A stretch of DNA of 10,585 nt, taken from positions 1-10,585 of the forward strand of contig JAGBNT010000010.1 of assembly GCA_017634255.1 (NCBI GenBank). The letters run 5' to 3'. Below, one piece after another: positions 1 through 7,289 of the stretch; within the stretch, counting starts at the first letter, position 1; each line of letters opens with the position of its first letter. The translations under genes were made by a program, and so were the position numbers. The notes below the pieces were generated by a model. That model saw only the letters and a program-made list of their open reading frames with translations. It had not been told where the DNA came from and did no database searches. This DNA comes from Lachnospiraceae bacterium (GTDB lineage: Bacteria; Bacillota_A; Clostridia; Lachnospirales; Lachnospiraceae).

Positions 1-75
1 ATTTATAAGGATGATGGGATAGCCCTTAAAGCCAAAGCCCTTATCCTTTTTTCCCCTGCCCTCGTCTTTTTCCAT
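1..75 (-). CDS. Partial CDS, N-terminal 25 codons of the next gene in the operon
   Basis: An ATG at 75 on the minus strand opens a frame that runs off the left edge without a stop. An AGGGGA Shine-Dalgarno sequence (about 81-86) sits 5 nt before it. The visible protein starts MEKDEGRGKKDKGFGFKGYP and then turns hydrophobic (IILIN), as in a short basic cytoplasmic tail leading into a first membrane helix. It follows the permease-kinase gene by 75 bp on the same strand, and I see no hairpin with a T-run in that gap, so it is probably the fifth operon member. Too little is visible to name it; a membrane protein is only a guess. Confidence 0.6.
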   Translation of the reverse strand, partial: MEKDEGRGKKDKGFGFKGYPIILIN

Positions 76-150
76 ATCAATCCCCTACAGCTGCTTCAAG
101 CTCCCGTTGTCCTTTTTGAGCGTATGTTTAAACCTTAAGGCTAAGCCCTC

Positions 151-3072
151 TTATCCCAAAATATCATGAAGTGTATTTACCATAGCGTTTACATCTATGG
201 GCTTGGCTATATGCGCGTTCATTCCGACGCTCTGCGCCTTTTTCACGTCCTCCGAAAAGGCGTTGGCCGTCATTGCCACAATGGGTATCCCCGCCTTTTC
301 CTTGTCCTCGAGAGCCCTTATGGCCTTCGCGGCCTCGTAGCCGTCCATCACCGGCATCTGTATATCCATGAGCACCGCGTCGTAGTAGCCCGGGTCGGCG
401 GCCATTACCTTTTCCACCGCTTCCTTGCCGTTCTCCGCCGTCTCCGTCTTAAATCCCAGATTCCCCAACAGCATTACGGCGATCTCCCGGTTTATGACCA
501 TATCCTCCGCCAGCAAAAGCCTCATTCTGCTGAAGTCGGAAACTATCTCCCGCACTTCCTTCCCCTGTGCCTGCTCCTTGTCGTCGGTATGCTTCCTGTC
601 CTTCTGCAGCTCAAAGCTTAAGGTCACCACGAATTCGGTCCCTCTGTTGAGGGCCGTATTGACCTCAATGGTCCCTCCCATCAGGTCCACTATGGACTTT
701 GTTATGGCCATACCCAGACCCGTTCCCTGTATGCCGCTTACAGTGGAATTACTTTCCCTCTCAAAGGCCTCAAAGACCTTCGCCGCAAATTCGGGGCTCA
801 TTCCTATGCCGCTGTCGGCCACCTTTATCTTATAGGTGCAAAAGCCCTCTTCCTCCTTTTCCTGGGACACGTTTACCGAGATCGTCCCTCCCTCGGGCGT
901 AAACTTATAGGCATTGCTTATGAGGTTTAGCAGGACCCTGTTCAGCCTGTTCTTGTCGCAATACACATAGGGCTCGCTCACATTTGAGGTATTTACGGAA
1001 AAGTCTATCTGCTTGGTCTCCATCTGGGTCGAGAACATATCCTTGATGTCCACAAAGGTCTTTTTCAGGTCGGTCTCTATGAGCTCGAGCTCCATCTTTC
1101 CGCTCTCTATGCGGCTCATTTCCAGGACGTCATTTATGAGGGCCAGAAGGTGCTGGCTGGAGCTCTCAATCTTTCCCATATACTCCCTGAAATCCTTTAA
1201 TGTCATATCCTCCCTCTTGGAGAGGTTGATATAGCCTATTATCGCGTTCATCGGAGTACGTATGTCGTGGGACATATTCGAAAGGAAGGTGCTCTTGGCC
1301 CGGCTGTTCTCCTCCGCCTTGACCTTTTCTATCTCCATCTCCCTCTCCCGTCTCCTCATGTTCGTAAAGATGCTGAACATTATGGCAAGGGCAGCTATGA
1401 TGATCAGCATCTGGATTATGCTGTTCCTGGTAAGGAGCCGGTTTGCTTCATCCATCTGGCTTTCAACAAACTCCTCCGCCTCTTCGGCGTGATTCCCCCT
1501 AAGCTCCGGCAGCTTCTCCTCGTAGAAATTGCTGATATTTTTAACCACATGCTGGGTCATATCGTCGGTGGCGTTCCTGATCCACATAAGGGAGGTAAAG
1601 AATATAAGAAAGAGCAGTCCCAGCCAGACCACGGTGGACTGGCCGAACCTCCTCTTGGTGTCCTTTTTGAAAACGTATCTGAAATAAAAGAAGCCCAGTA
1701 TACTCCAGACTGCCAGTATGAGATAGGATTCGGTCGAAAGCTCCTTGGTCGTGAACATCATGAAATATACAAAAAATCCCAGGGCAAAAATTATCCCCAA
1801 GATACCGGTCTTTTTTATACGGCCGTTCCCCTCCTTCCGTGCCTCATGAAGGGCAGCGGCTGAAGTGTAGCCGTAGGCTATGGTGGCGCCTATGGTCGTG
1901 ACGTCCACTATCCACCCTATAGCAGTCCTTCCCAGGAAAGGTACAATGACCGACAGCCCCATGAGCAGCATAAGGGCCTTCTGTGGAACTCCATTTTTAT
2001 TGAGCTCTCCGAGCTGCCTGGGCAGGATATCGTCCTTTGCCATCGAATATACCAGTCTGCTGGCCGCCAGATAATGGCCGATAAGTCCTGTGATCAGGGC
2101 CGAAAGCAGGGTAATTCCAAGAATGTAAATACCCGCCCTTCCCATGACGCTGTGAACTGCATAGAACACCGGAAGCCCCTCGAGACCCTCAAGGCTGTCC
2201 AGCTCCTTTAAATACTCCGGCCAGCTTGAAAAGCCCTCCGGCAGCACCGAAACAGCCGTCAGGGAGAGCAGGACATATGCCGCCATCGAAGCCAGAAGAG
2301 CAAATATTATGGGCTTTATGGTTTTGGCTACGGGGAATTTGAGCTCCTCCGCGCTGTGGGACACGGATTCGAAGCCCACAAAGGCCCAGGGAGCAAGCAC
2401 AAGTATTCCCATGATCTGGCTTAAGGGATTCAGTCCGTTGGGGGCAAAGAGCGGATAAAGGCCTGCCGCCCCTCCCCTGTGGCCCGCTACTACGAAGACA
2501 AAGCAGGTCAGTATGCCAAGGCACAGGATCACCGCCATAATGCTCTGGAGTATGGCGGCAAAGCTCTTGCCGTAGATACAGAGCAGGGCGAAAAGAATTA
2601 TTGCGAAGACCGATATGAGTATCTCCCCGAAATACACATCGTAGCTTAAAAGGGTATAGTGAAAGCCGAACTGAAAGACCTTACCCAAAAGATTCCTGGC
2701 GATCAGCACGAGTGCCGTTGCATTCGCCCAGACTATGGCGACGTATACCAGCACAAGAAACCAGGCGCTTAAAAAGCCGTGGTCATAGCCGAAGGTCTTT
2801 GTCACATATGTAAGAGTTCCTCCGGCGTCCGGATAGCGCTTCATGAGGTAGTGATAGTTTATCCCGATTATCAGCATTATCACTGCTCCGAGGAACATCC
2901 CCAGCGCCGTCCCCAGGGGCCCCGCCACCGGAAGGAAGGTGGTGCCGGGCATTACAAAGGCTCCCCACCCGACTGCACAACCGAAAGAAAGAGCCCAAAT
3001 CCCAACCGGTGAAAGATATCCCTTTAATCCGGATGGTTCCTGTATAGTTTCCGTATTGTTAGTTTTTTCCAT
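151..3072 (-). CDS. APC-family amino acid permease fused to a hybrid histidine kinase (HisKA-HATPase-REC)
   Basis: This is a 973-residue fusion. Residues 1-470 form an APC-superfamily permease. They carry the unwound TM1 signature GWGAF near residue 35, the YPDAGG segment after TM2, and the TM6-type motif GFESVSHSAEE. An extra helix (about 481-499), a roughly 50-residue polar, acidic, mostly helical loop and another helix (about 552-572) lead to a short coiled linker. HisKA follows, with phospho-acceptor His602 in SHDIRTP. HATPase has N-box Asn716/Asn720, G1 DSGIG from Asp753 and G2 GTGLG from 783. The receiver has Glu856/Asp857, phospho-acceptor Asp903 and Lys957. All catalytic residues are present. 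The ATG at 3072 is preferred because GGGGAG lies 7 nt upstream; a TTG at 3078 is too close to that site. It starts 2 nt after the stop of the two-receiver gene. SLC5-HK fusions such as CbrA are a known parallel. It may transport, sense, or both; the ligand is unknown. Confidence 0.93.
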   Translation of the reverse strand: MEKTNNTETIQEPSGLKGYLSPVGIWALSFGCAVGWGAFVMPGTTFLPVAGPLGTALGMFLGAVIMLIIGINYHYLMKRYPDAGGTLTYVTKTFGYDHGFLSAWFLVLVYVAIVWANATALVLIARNLLGKVFQFGFHYTLLSYDVYFGEILISVFAIILFALLCIYGKSFAAILQSIMAVILCLGILTCFVFVVAGHRGGAAGLYPLFAPNGLNPLSQIMGILVLAPWAFVGFESVSHSAEELKFPVAKTIKPIIFALLASMAAYVLLSLTAVSVLPEGFSSWPEYLKELDSLEGLEGLPVFYAVHSVMGRAGIYILGITLLSALITGLIGHYLAASRLVYSMAKDDILPRQLGELNKNGVPQKALMLLMGLSVIVPFLGRTAIGWIVDVTTIGATIAYGYTSAAALHEARKEGNGRIKKTGILGIIFALGFFVYFMMFTTKELSTESYLILAVWSILGFFYFRYVFKKDTKRRFGQSTVVWLGLLFLIFFTSLMWIRNATDDMTQHVVKNISNFYEEKLPELRGNHAEEAEEFVESQMDEANRLLTRNSIIQMLIIIAALAIMFSIFTNMRRREREMEIEKVKAEENSRAKSTFLSNMSHDIRTPMNAIIGYINLSKREDMTLKDFREYMGKIESSSQHLLALINDVLEMSRIESGKMELELIETDLKKTFVDIKDMFSTQMETKQIDFSVNTSNVSEPYVYCDKNRLNRVLLNLISNAYKFTPEGGTISVNVSQEKEEEGFCTYKIKVADSGIGMSPEFAAKVFEAFERESNSTVSGIQGTGLGMAITKSIVDLMGGTIEVNTALNRGTEFVVTLSFELQKDRKHTDDKEQAQGKEVREIVSDFSRMRLLLAEDMVINREIAVMLLGNLGFKTETAENGKEAVEKVMAADPGYYDAVLMDIQMPVMDGYEAAKAIRALEDKEKAGIPIVAMTANAFSEDVKKAQSVGMNAHIAKPIDVNAMVNTLHDILG

Positions 3073-3074
3073 GT

Positions 3075-3833
3075 TCAAACTCCCCGAGCCACGCTGAGTG
3101 AAACAAATTCTTCAACCTTTTTAAGCAGCTCGTTTTTACCTATGGTCTTTAAAAGATAGCCGTCGGGTTTAAGCTCAACGACCTTCATAACGCTTTCCTT
3201 ATCCCCCCTTCCGGTGAGGAATACTACGGGAACATCGTCCGCCCCGGGCTCGCTCTTTATCATCTCGAGCACCTGGGGTCCGGTAGTTACCGGCATTGCG
3301 TAGTCTAAAAGGATAAGATCCGGCTTATTATTGGCAAGGAACTTTATCGCCTGCATTCCGGAATTAACCCTGACTACCCTGTAGCTCTCTTCGAGCCAGC
3401 CTCCTGCCATTTCCAGGTAGTCACTGTCGTCGTCCACGAAAAGGATGAGCCTTTTTAAGGTATTCGGGTCCGAAGAAAGAGCGTCCACCGTCGATATGAA
3501 ATTCTTTATGTCCAGCGGCTTTTCAAAGCACCTCGTAACACCTCTTTCAGGGAATATCCGCCTTGCCTCCCTTAACTCCACCTCATCGCCTATAAGATAG
3601 AGGAACTTCCCGTTTGCCAGACAAAGATCCTTAATGTATATAAGCACCTTCATATCGTCCAGCAGGTCCTGGCTCAGATATATGACCACTATATCGGCCT
3701 CATTTTCCCTTTTCCTGATATCCTCTATATAGGCATCCAGCTTAATGCACCTGTATCCCGCATCACTTAAGTTGTTTCCGATAGCCGTAATCATAAAGGT
3801 AGAACCTCTGCCTAAGATTATGACCTTTCTCAT
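3075..3833 (-). CDS. Two-receiver response regulator without output domain (degenerate REC followed by intact REC)
   Basis: The protein has 252 residues. The second half (about 128-248) is a canonical receiver: acidic Asp134-136, phospho-acceptor Asp177 in LLDYAMP, Thr207 in FLTGRG, and Lys229 in LLKT. The first half (about 1-118) has a receiver-like alternation of strands and helices and ends in FEKPL (Lys105), but the acidic pair is replaced by LGRG, and the expected phospho-acceptor position in ADIVVIYLS is a Tyr (Tyr52). It therefore looks like a pseudo-receiver. No DNA-binding, GGDEF, EAL, HPt or enzymatic output follows. The ATG overlaps the PfkB stop as ATGA, with AGAGG just upstream. 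The most likely partner is the co-transcribed permease-kinase, for which it could act as an adaptor, phosphate sink or relay intermediate; that pairing is inferred from gene order only. Confidence 0.9.
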   Translation of the reverse strand: MRKVIILGRGSTFMITAIGNNLSDAGYRCIKLDAYIEDIRKRENEADIVVIYLSQDLLDDMKVLIYIKDLCLANGKFLYLIGDEVELREARRIFPERGVTRCFEKPLDIKNFISTVDALSSDPNTLKRLILFVDDDSDYLEMAGGWLEESYRVVRVNSGMQAIKFLANNKPDLILLDYAMPVTTGPQVLEMIKSEPGADDVPVVFLTGRGDKESVMKVVELKPDGYLLKTIGKNELLKKVEEFVSLSVARGV

Positions 3834-4972
3834 TTATCCTCTTCCCCCGTTTTTTTCCATCCGCCGCCAATCTTTTTTTCGATCTCTTCAAAGCTTAAAA
3901 GACCGCTTAAGGAATCGTAGGCTGTAAGGCACGATGCCCCTGTCGCGGCTGCATAGTTGACCGCTTTTTCCACTCCGAAGCCCTTTAGCATCGAGGTAAG
4001 AAAGGCAGCTATCGACGTATCTCCGGCTCCCGTGCCTGAAAGTATCTTATCCGGCACGAAGCTTCTTACAAAGCCTTCCTTGTCCCCCCATTCCTTAGCG
4101 TCTATTCCCAGCCTTTCCGATATCCGCTCAAGGCTTCTTTCGTCTGAGGTTTTATAATACATCCCCGGAGCTCCGCATTTTATCATAATGACCTTTGCGC
4201 CAAGCCCTATAAGCTCCTTTGCCAGAGGTGCCACATCCCGTTTAATGTCAAGGCTTAAGGTAATATCCCCTCCCGATGCCCTTTTCTCCAGCTCTGCATA
4301 CTTTTCCGGCGACATCATGTAAACGAGCTCCTCTATGCTCGGTACAAAAATATCCACCTTCGGGATTATCCTCTCGATTATACTTCTCCAGTCCACGCTC
4401 CCGGCTACGCTATCGGCATCCACCGCCGCCATATCCATTGAGGTTATCGTGCCGCCTTCCCTGACCCTGTCCAGTATCCTTAACATTTCCTCTGCGTCAT
4501 TAAGATAGGTCTTTTTCATAAGCGGCATGTAGCCGAAATGGAATAAATCGGCGTCGTGCACGATGTCAAAATCCACATCCCCCAAGCCAAAGCTGTCATT
4601 GGCTCCGGCACTGTGCAGGAATATCCTGTCTATCCCCGGCATTGCCAATGCAATCGTATAGGAGGTCGAATCTCCGTCAGACACGATCATTCCCCGTTCG
4701 TCCTTAAGACCATGCTCCTTAAGGATGTGGAGGACCATCCGTCCCAGCTCGTCGTTGCCGACCTTTCCCATCAGAGAAACATTGTTTCCGAAAAAGATCA
4801 TCGCAAGCCCGGTATTGGAGACAACTCCCCCGGTATGGATGTTTATTCCCTCCATACTTATGAGCTTGCCTGGCTTTAAGAGCTCCTGCACTGAACTTAT
4901 TTTCTTTTTTCCTGAAAAAACGGGTGTCAGGTCAATGCAAACATGACCTGCCACCACGACTTTTTTATCCAT
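3830..4972 (-). CDS. PfkB/ribokinase-family carbohydrate kinase, substrate unknown
   Basis: This 380-residue protein is a PfkB-fold kinase, expected to transfer the ATP gamma-phosphate to a hydroxyl of a sugar, nucleoside or related metabolite in the cytoplasm. It has an N-terminal strand with GHVCIDLTP (residues 9-17), the family signature 1 region TGGVVSNTG followed by LMGKVGNDELG (47-77), and the C-terminal signature SGTGAGDTSIAAF, whose Asp318 is the catalytic base with the GAGD anion hole. It is longer than the usual 300-330 residues, with additions around 222-246 and 275-308. The start lies 10 bp after the chemoreceptor stop. A weak AGG sits only 3 nt before the ATG, so translation may depend on coupling. 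Its position between a chemoreceptor and a receiver protein is odd for a metabolic enzyme. The specific substrate cannot be read from sequence. Confidence 0.93.
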   Translation of the reverse strand: MDKKVVVAGHVCIDLTPVFSGKKKISSVQELLKPGKLISMEGINIHTGGVVSNTGLAMIFFGNNVSLMGKVGNDELGRMVLHILKEHGLKDERGMIVSDGDSTSYTIALAMPGIDRIFLHSAGANDSFGLGDVDFDIVHDADLFHFGYMPLMKKTYLNDAEEMLRILDRVREGGTITSMDMAAVDADSVAGSVDWRSIIERIIPKVDIFVPSIEELVYMMSPEKYAELEKRASGGDITLSLDIKRDVAPLAKELIGLGAKVIMIKCGAPGMYYKTSDERSLERISERLGIDAKEWGDKEGFVRSFVPDKILSGTGAGDTSIAAFLTSMLKGFGVEKAVNYAAATGASCLTAYDSLSGLLSFEEIEKKIGGGWKKTGEEDK

Positions 4973-4982
4973 ATGCCTAATC

Positions 4983-7115
4983 TTACCTCAATTTGAAGTG
5001 ACTTACTATTTCCTGAAGATTTCCGGCGGTCTCCTGCTGCTTTATAGCAAGATCCGCAACCGACTCTACAGCGGTCGAAACAGTATCCACCGAATCCGTT
5101 ATCTCGGCGGAATGATTGGCAGTATCCTGTGTATTTTCCGCTATGCTCTGTATAGCGTCGTTTACCTCGTTCATAGAAGCCTTGATATTGTCGGTCATAT
5201 CGGAAATCCTGGATGCCAGCTCTCCAAAGAGCTCTGCATCGTTTCCGTACTGCTTACCCACTTCCACAAAGCTTTCGTAATCCGGCGTTACAGTTTCCGT
5301 AACGAAATCCAGTAGCTTGTTGCTGCCGGCGGAAAGATCCGCAAATGCCTGCTGAATGTCGTCTATCGTTCCCTTTATCTCCTGGACGGCGCTGTCCGTC
5401 TGCACCGCAAGGTTGTTGATCTCGGAAGCTACTACCGCGAAGCCCTTTCCTGCGTCTCCCGCTCTGGCTGCCTCTATGGAAGCATTGAGGGATAGGAGGT
5501 TTATCTGGCTCGCTATGGCGGATATGGAATTTGCCATCTCCTCTATCTGGCTTACTACCTTCGCCTTTTCGTTTGCCTCTTCGAGCTCCGCCCTTCTCTG
5601 GTTCGTAATGCTGATGGCGTTGTCGTGGGCCTTTGTATTGCGCTCCTGTATATGCGCCGCACGCTCCTCTATTTCCTTTACTCTCTTCGAGGTCTCTTCC
5701 GTCTCGTGAGCAAGATCCTGAACGGAGGTATTTACCTCCTGCACCGAAGCTGAAACCTCCTGAGTTGCAGCTCCTGAGGACATCATGGAATCGTTTACCG
5801 CAGACATATTTGTCTGTATCTTGGAAAACTCCGCAGTGAGCTCCTGGCTCATAGCGCTTAGCGTAACCGCCGAATCATTTACATTGCCCGATTCGGCGGA
5901 AATATTGCTTATGATGGTGGAGTTGCTCTCGTACATATCGTTAAGTGCATTGGACATGTCTCCAAGCTCGTCCGCCCTCTTTATATTCAGCCTGTCTACC
6001 GTAAAGTTGCCCGCCGCAAGCTCTGATGCAAATAGGTTTACGCTTATGATGGTCTTTGCTATGGAACGGGCTATAAAGAAGATCAAAAGCACGCATACTA
6101 TAATGGAGATAACGCATATTACAACAGATATCCGCGTCATGTTGGTAACCGGCTGATGTATCTCCGAATATGGCATAACGATAAGGAGCTTCCAGCCCAC
6201 CTCGGGAACAGTAGCGTAGTAGGTATTTATCCTGCCTGCGTCGGACTTGAACTGAGCCTCTCCTCTGTCGCTTCCGAGCACCGCACCCGCTATCGTTCCG
6301 ATGCCGCCAGTCTCGTCGGTTATCTTCATCCCGCTGGAGACCTTGCTCATATCATCGGTATATATGTAAGTTCCATCAGAGGCAGTCATTATTCCGTGAC
6401 CGCTGTCTCCCACCTTTATGCTGCCTACCATCGTGCTTATTGCATCCAGTCCGAGATCCACTGTGATACAGCCTATGTACTCATTCCTGTAGTTAAAAAC
6501 AGGGCAGGAGGTGGAAGCCATTATGGTTCCGGAGGCTTCATCGTAGTAGGGGTCTGTGATGACTGCCTTAAGGGAGGTCTGCGCCTTGGCGTTAAGGTAG
6601 TATTCCTGAGAAAAATAGTCATATTCCTCATTGGAATATTCCCAGTCCTCCACGATCTCGCTCCCATCCTTATACCAGTAGGGACCTACATAGTCATAGC
6701 CGTGATAGCGCATATCCCCTGTATAAATACGGGGCTCAAACCATATTCCGGCTCCCAGCACCATATCGTTGGACTGAACCACATGGGAAAAGATATTCCT
6801 ATATGAAGTCATGTTGGTAAAGGTATAGGTGTCACCCACAACGCTTGCCAGCGTTTCCGCCGTACTCCTTATCCTTTCCAGCTCTCCGTCGATCTCATTG
6901 ACGTTGGCGTTTAGCTCGCTTTCCATATATTTTGTAGTCTGGTTGTCTATGGCCTTGCTCGCCAGATCTCCGCTGACAAACGATACTACATTAAGAGCTA
7001 TGATAACCACAGGCAGGATCAGAATTAGCATCCTCCACTGTATGCCCAGCCTTCCGCCTTTCTTTTTTGCTTTATTCACCGGTGCGCCAGCCTTCACCTG
7101 AACAGTTTTCGACAT
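4983..7115 (-). CDS. Methyl-accepting chemotaxis protein with periplasmic/extracellular dCACHE domain
   Basis: This 710-residue transmembrane chemoreceptor has a basic cytoplasmic N-terminus, TM1 (about 29-48), an extracytoplasmic double-CACHE ligand domain (about 50-325), TM2 (about 329-351), a HAMP domain (about 350-400), and a signalling coiled coil whose conserved hairpin tip includes IEAARAG (Glu548) and [11 protein letters not shown]. Roughly 150 residues on each side of the tip suggest a 40H-44H-length class. The CACHE domain ends in the typical PYYDE segment (Asp192) followed by a conserved hydrophobic strand pattern. It lacks a CheR/CheB-type pentapeptide and ends in VSHFKLR. The ATG at 7115 is chosen because AGGAGGGA lies 7 nt upstream; an in-frame upstream start at 7148 would fall within the leader hairpin. 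It is the first gene of the operon and signals through CheA/CheW encoded elsewhere. Confidence 0.95.
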   Translation of the reverse strand: MSKTVQVKAGAPVNKAKKKGGRLGIQWRMLILILPVVIIALNVVSFVSGDLASKAIDNQTTKYMESELNANVNEIDGELERIRSTAETLASVVGDTYTFTNMTSYRNIFSHVVQSNDMVLGAGIWFEPRIYTGDMRYHGYDYVGPYWYKDGSEIVEDWEYSNEEYDYFSQEYYLNAKAQTSLKAVITDPYYDEASGTIMASTSCPVFNYRNEYIGCITVDLGLDAISTMVGSIKVGDSGHGIMTASDGTYIYTDDMSKVSSGMKITDETGGIGTIAGAVLGSDRGEAQFKSDAGRINTYYATVPEVGWKLLIVMPYSEIHQPVTNMTRISVVICVISIIVCVLLIFFIARSIAKTIISVNLFASELAAGNFTVDRLNIKRADELGDMSNALNDMYESNSTIISNISAESGNVNDSAVTLSAMSQELTAEFSKIQTNMSAVNDSMMSSGAATQEVSASVQEVNTSVQDLAHETEETSKRVKEIEERAAHIQERNTKAHDNAISITNQRRAELEEANEKAKVVSQIEEMANSISAIASQINLLSLNASIEAARAGDAGKGFAVVASEINNLAVQTDSAVQEIKGTIDDIQQAFADLSAGSNKLLDFVTETVTPDYESFVEVGKQYGNDAELFGELASRISDMTDNIKASMNEVNDAIQSIAENTQDTANHSAEITDSVDTVSTAVESVADLAIKQQETAGNLQEIVSHFKLR

Positions 7116-7120
7116 AATTT

Positions 7121-7128
7121 TCCCTCCT
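7121..7128 (-). promoter_or_regulatory. Strong Shine-Dalgarno that fixes the chemoreceptor start
   Basis: The minus strand reads AGGAGGGA here, with 7 nt between the AGGAGG core and the ATG at 7115. This is the best ribosome binding site in the window and is the reason for choosing the 710-residue form over the longer reading frame that opens at 7148. Confidence 0.85.
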
Positions 7129-7136
7129 GTATATAT

Positions 7137-7161
7137 GAAAGGTAGCAAACGTCTACCTTTC
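7137..7161 (-). promoter_or_regulatory. Leader stem-loop of the chemoreceptor operon, with possible pseudoknot partner
   Basis: A perfect 9-bp inverted repeat, GAAAGGTAG / CTACCTTTC, is separated by a 7-nt loop (ACGTTTG on the mRNA). It lies between the predicted transcription start (near 7180) and the Shine-Dalgarno sequence, about 8 nt upstream of the latter. The segment GCAAAC at 7169-7174 (mRNA sense) is complementary to GTTTGC at 7145-7150, most of which is the loop, so a pseudoknot or an alternative stem is possible. No T-run follows, so it is not a terminator. It could set mRNA stability, control translation, or be a DNA operator; the sequence does not decide between these. Confidence 0.55.
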
Positions 7162-7186
7162 CCTCACAGTTTGCGATTACCCGTAA

Positions 7187-7216
7187 ATTATACTCTATAT
7201 GTGGTGGTTTTGTCAC
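7187..7216 (-). promoter_or_regulatory. Sigma-A-like promoter for the MCP-PfkB-REC-permease kinase operon
   Basis: On the minus strand there is a perfect TATAAT -10 (7187-7192) and a GTGACA -35 (7211-7216; five of six match TTGACA), separated by 18 bp. Transcription would start near 7180, giving a leader of about 65 nt that contains the stem-loop and the Shine-Dalgarno sequence. No sigma-28-type flagellar promoter was recognised, so vegetative transcription is the simplest reading. Confidence 0.7.
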
Positions 7217-7217
7217 C

Positions 7218-7238
7218 TGAAATATTAAATTGAAATAT
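7218..7238. repeat. Pair of 8-bp direct repeats between the divergent promoters
   Basis: TGAAATAT occurs at 7218-7225 and again at 7231-7238, 13 bp from start to start. The repeats sit in an AT-rich tract immediately upstream of the operon's -35 and about 40-60 bp upstream of the divergent kinase promoter. They could be a tandem regulator site or simply an UP-like AT-rich element. The 13-bp period is not an integral helical turn, which weakens the operator reading. Confidence 0.35.
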
Positions 7239-7274
7239 CTGCTGTTACTGTTCGTATGCTTCAAGCGTAAATCA

Positions 7275-7283
7275 TGATATAAT
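7275..7283 (+). promoter_or_regulatory. Extended -10 promoter directly abutting the second kinase gene (leaderless start)
   Basis: TGATATAAT is a perfect extended -10 (TGn plus TATAAT at 7278-7283). No convincing -35 lies 16-18 bp upstream, which is consistent with extended -10 promoters. The expected start point, about 7 nt past the hexamer, coincides with the A of the ATG at 7290. No purine-rich Shine-Dalgarno is present, because that space is taken by the -10. Confidence 0.65.
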
Positions 7284-7289
7284 CACAAC

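Noticed and set aside
85..153. In-frame readthrough extension of the permease-kinase: after TAA (151-153) the frame stays open for 21 codons to TAG at 85-87.
   Set aside because: The receiver already ends naturally at NTLHDILG, the run is short enough to occur by chance, and there is no recoding signal such as a downstream pseudoknot or SECIS-like element.
1267..1863. 198-codon open frame on the plus strand inside the permease-kinase gene.
   Set aside because: It is antisense to a clearly coding gene with complete domain motifs, has no domain resemblance of its own and no good ribosome binding site.
3073..3078. TTG start for the permease-kinase two codons upstream of ATG 3072.
   Set aside because: GGGGAG would be only 1 nt from the TTG but is 7 nt from the ATG, so the ATG is the better start.
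6156..6806. 216-codon open frame on the plus strand opposite the CACHE region of the chemoreceptor.
   Set aside because: It mirrors the codon pattern of the real gene, shows no recognisable motif, and the minus-strand reading has a full chemoreceptor architecture.
7116..7148. Upstream in-frame start that would lengthen the chemoreceptor by 11 residues.
   Set aside because: The strong AGGAGGGA lies between it and ATG 7115, the added codons run through the leader hairpin, and there is no ribosome binding site before 7148.
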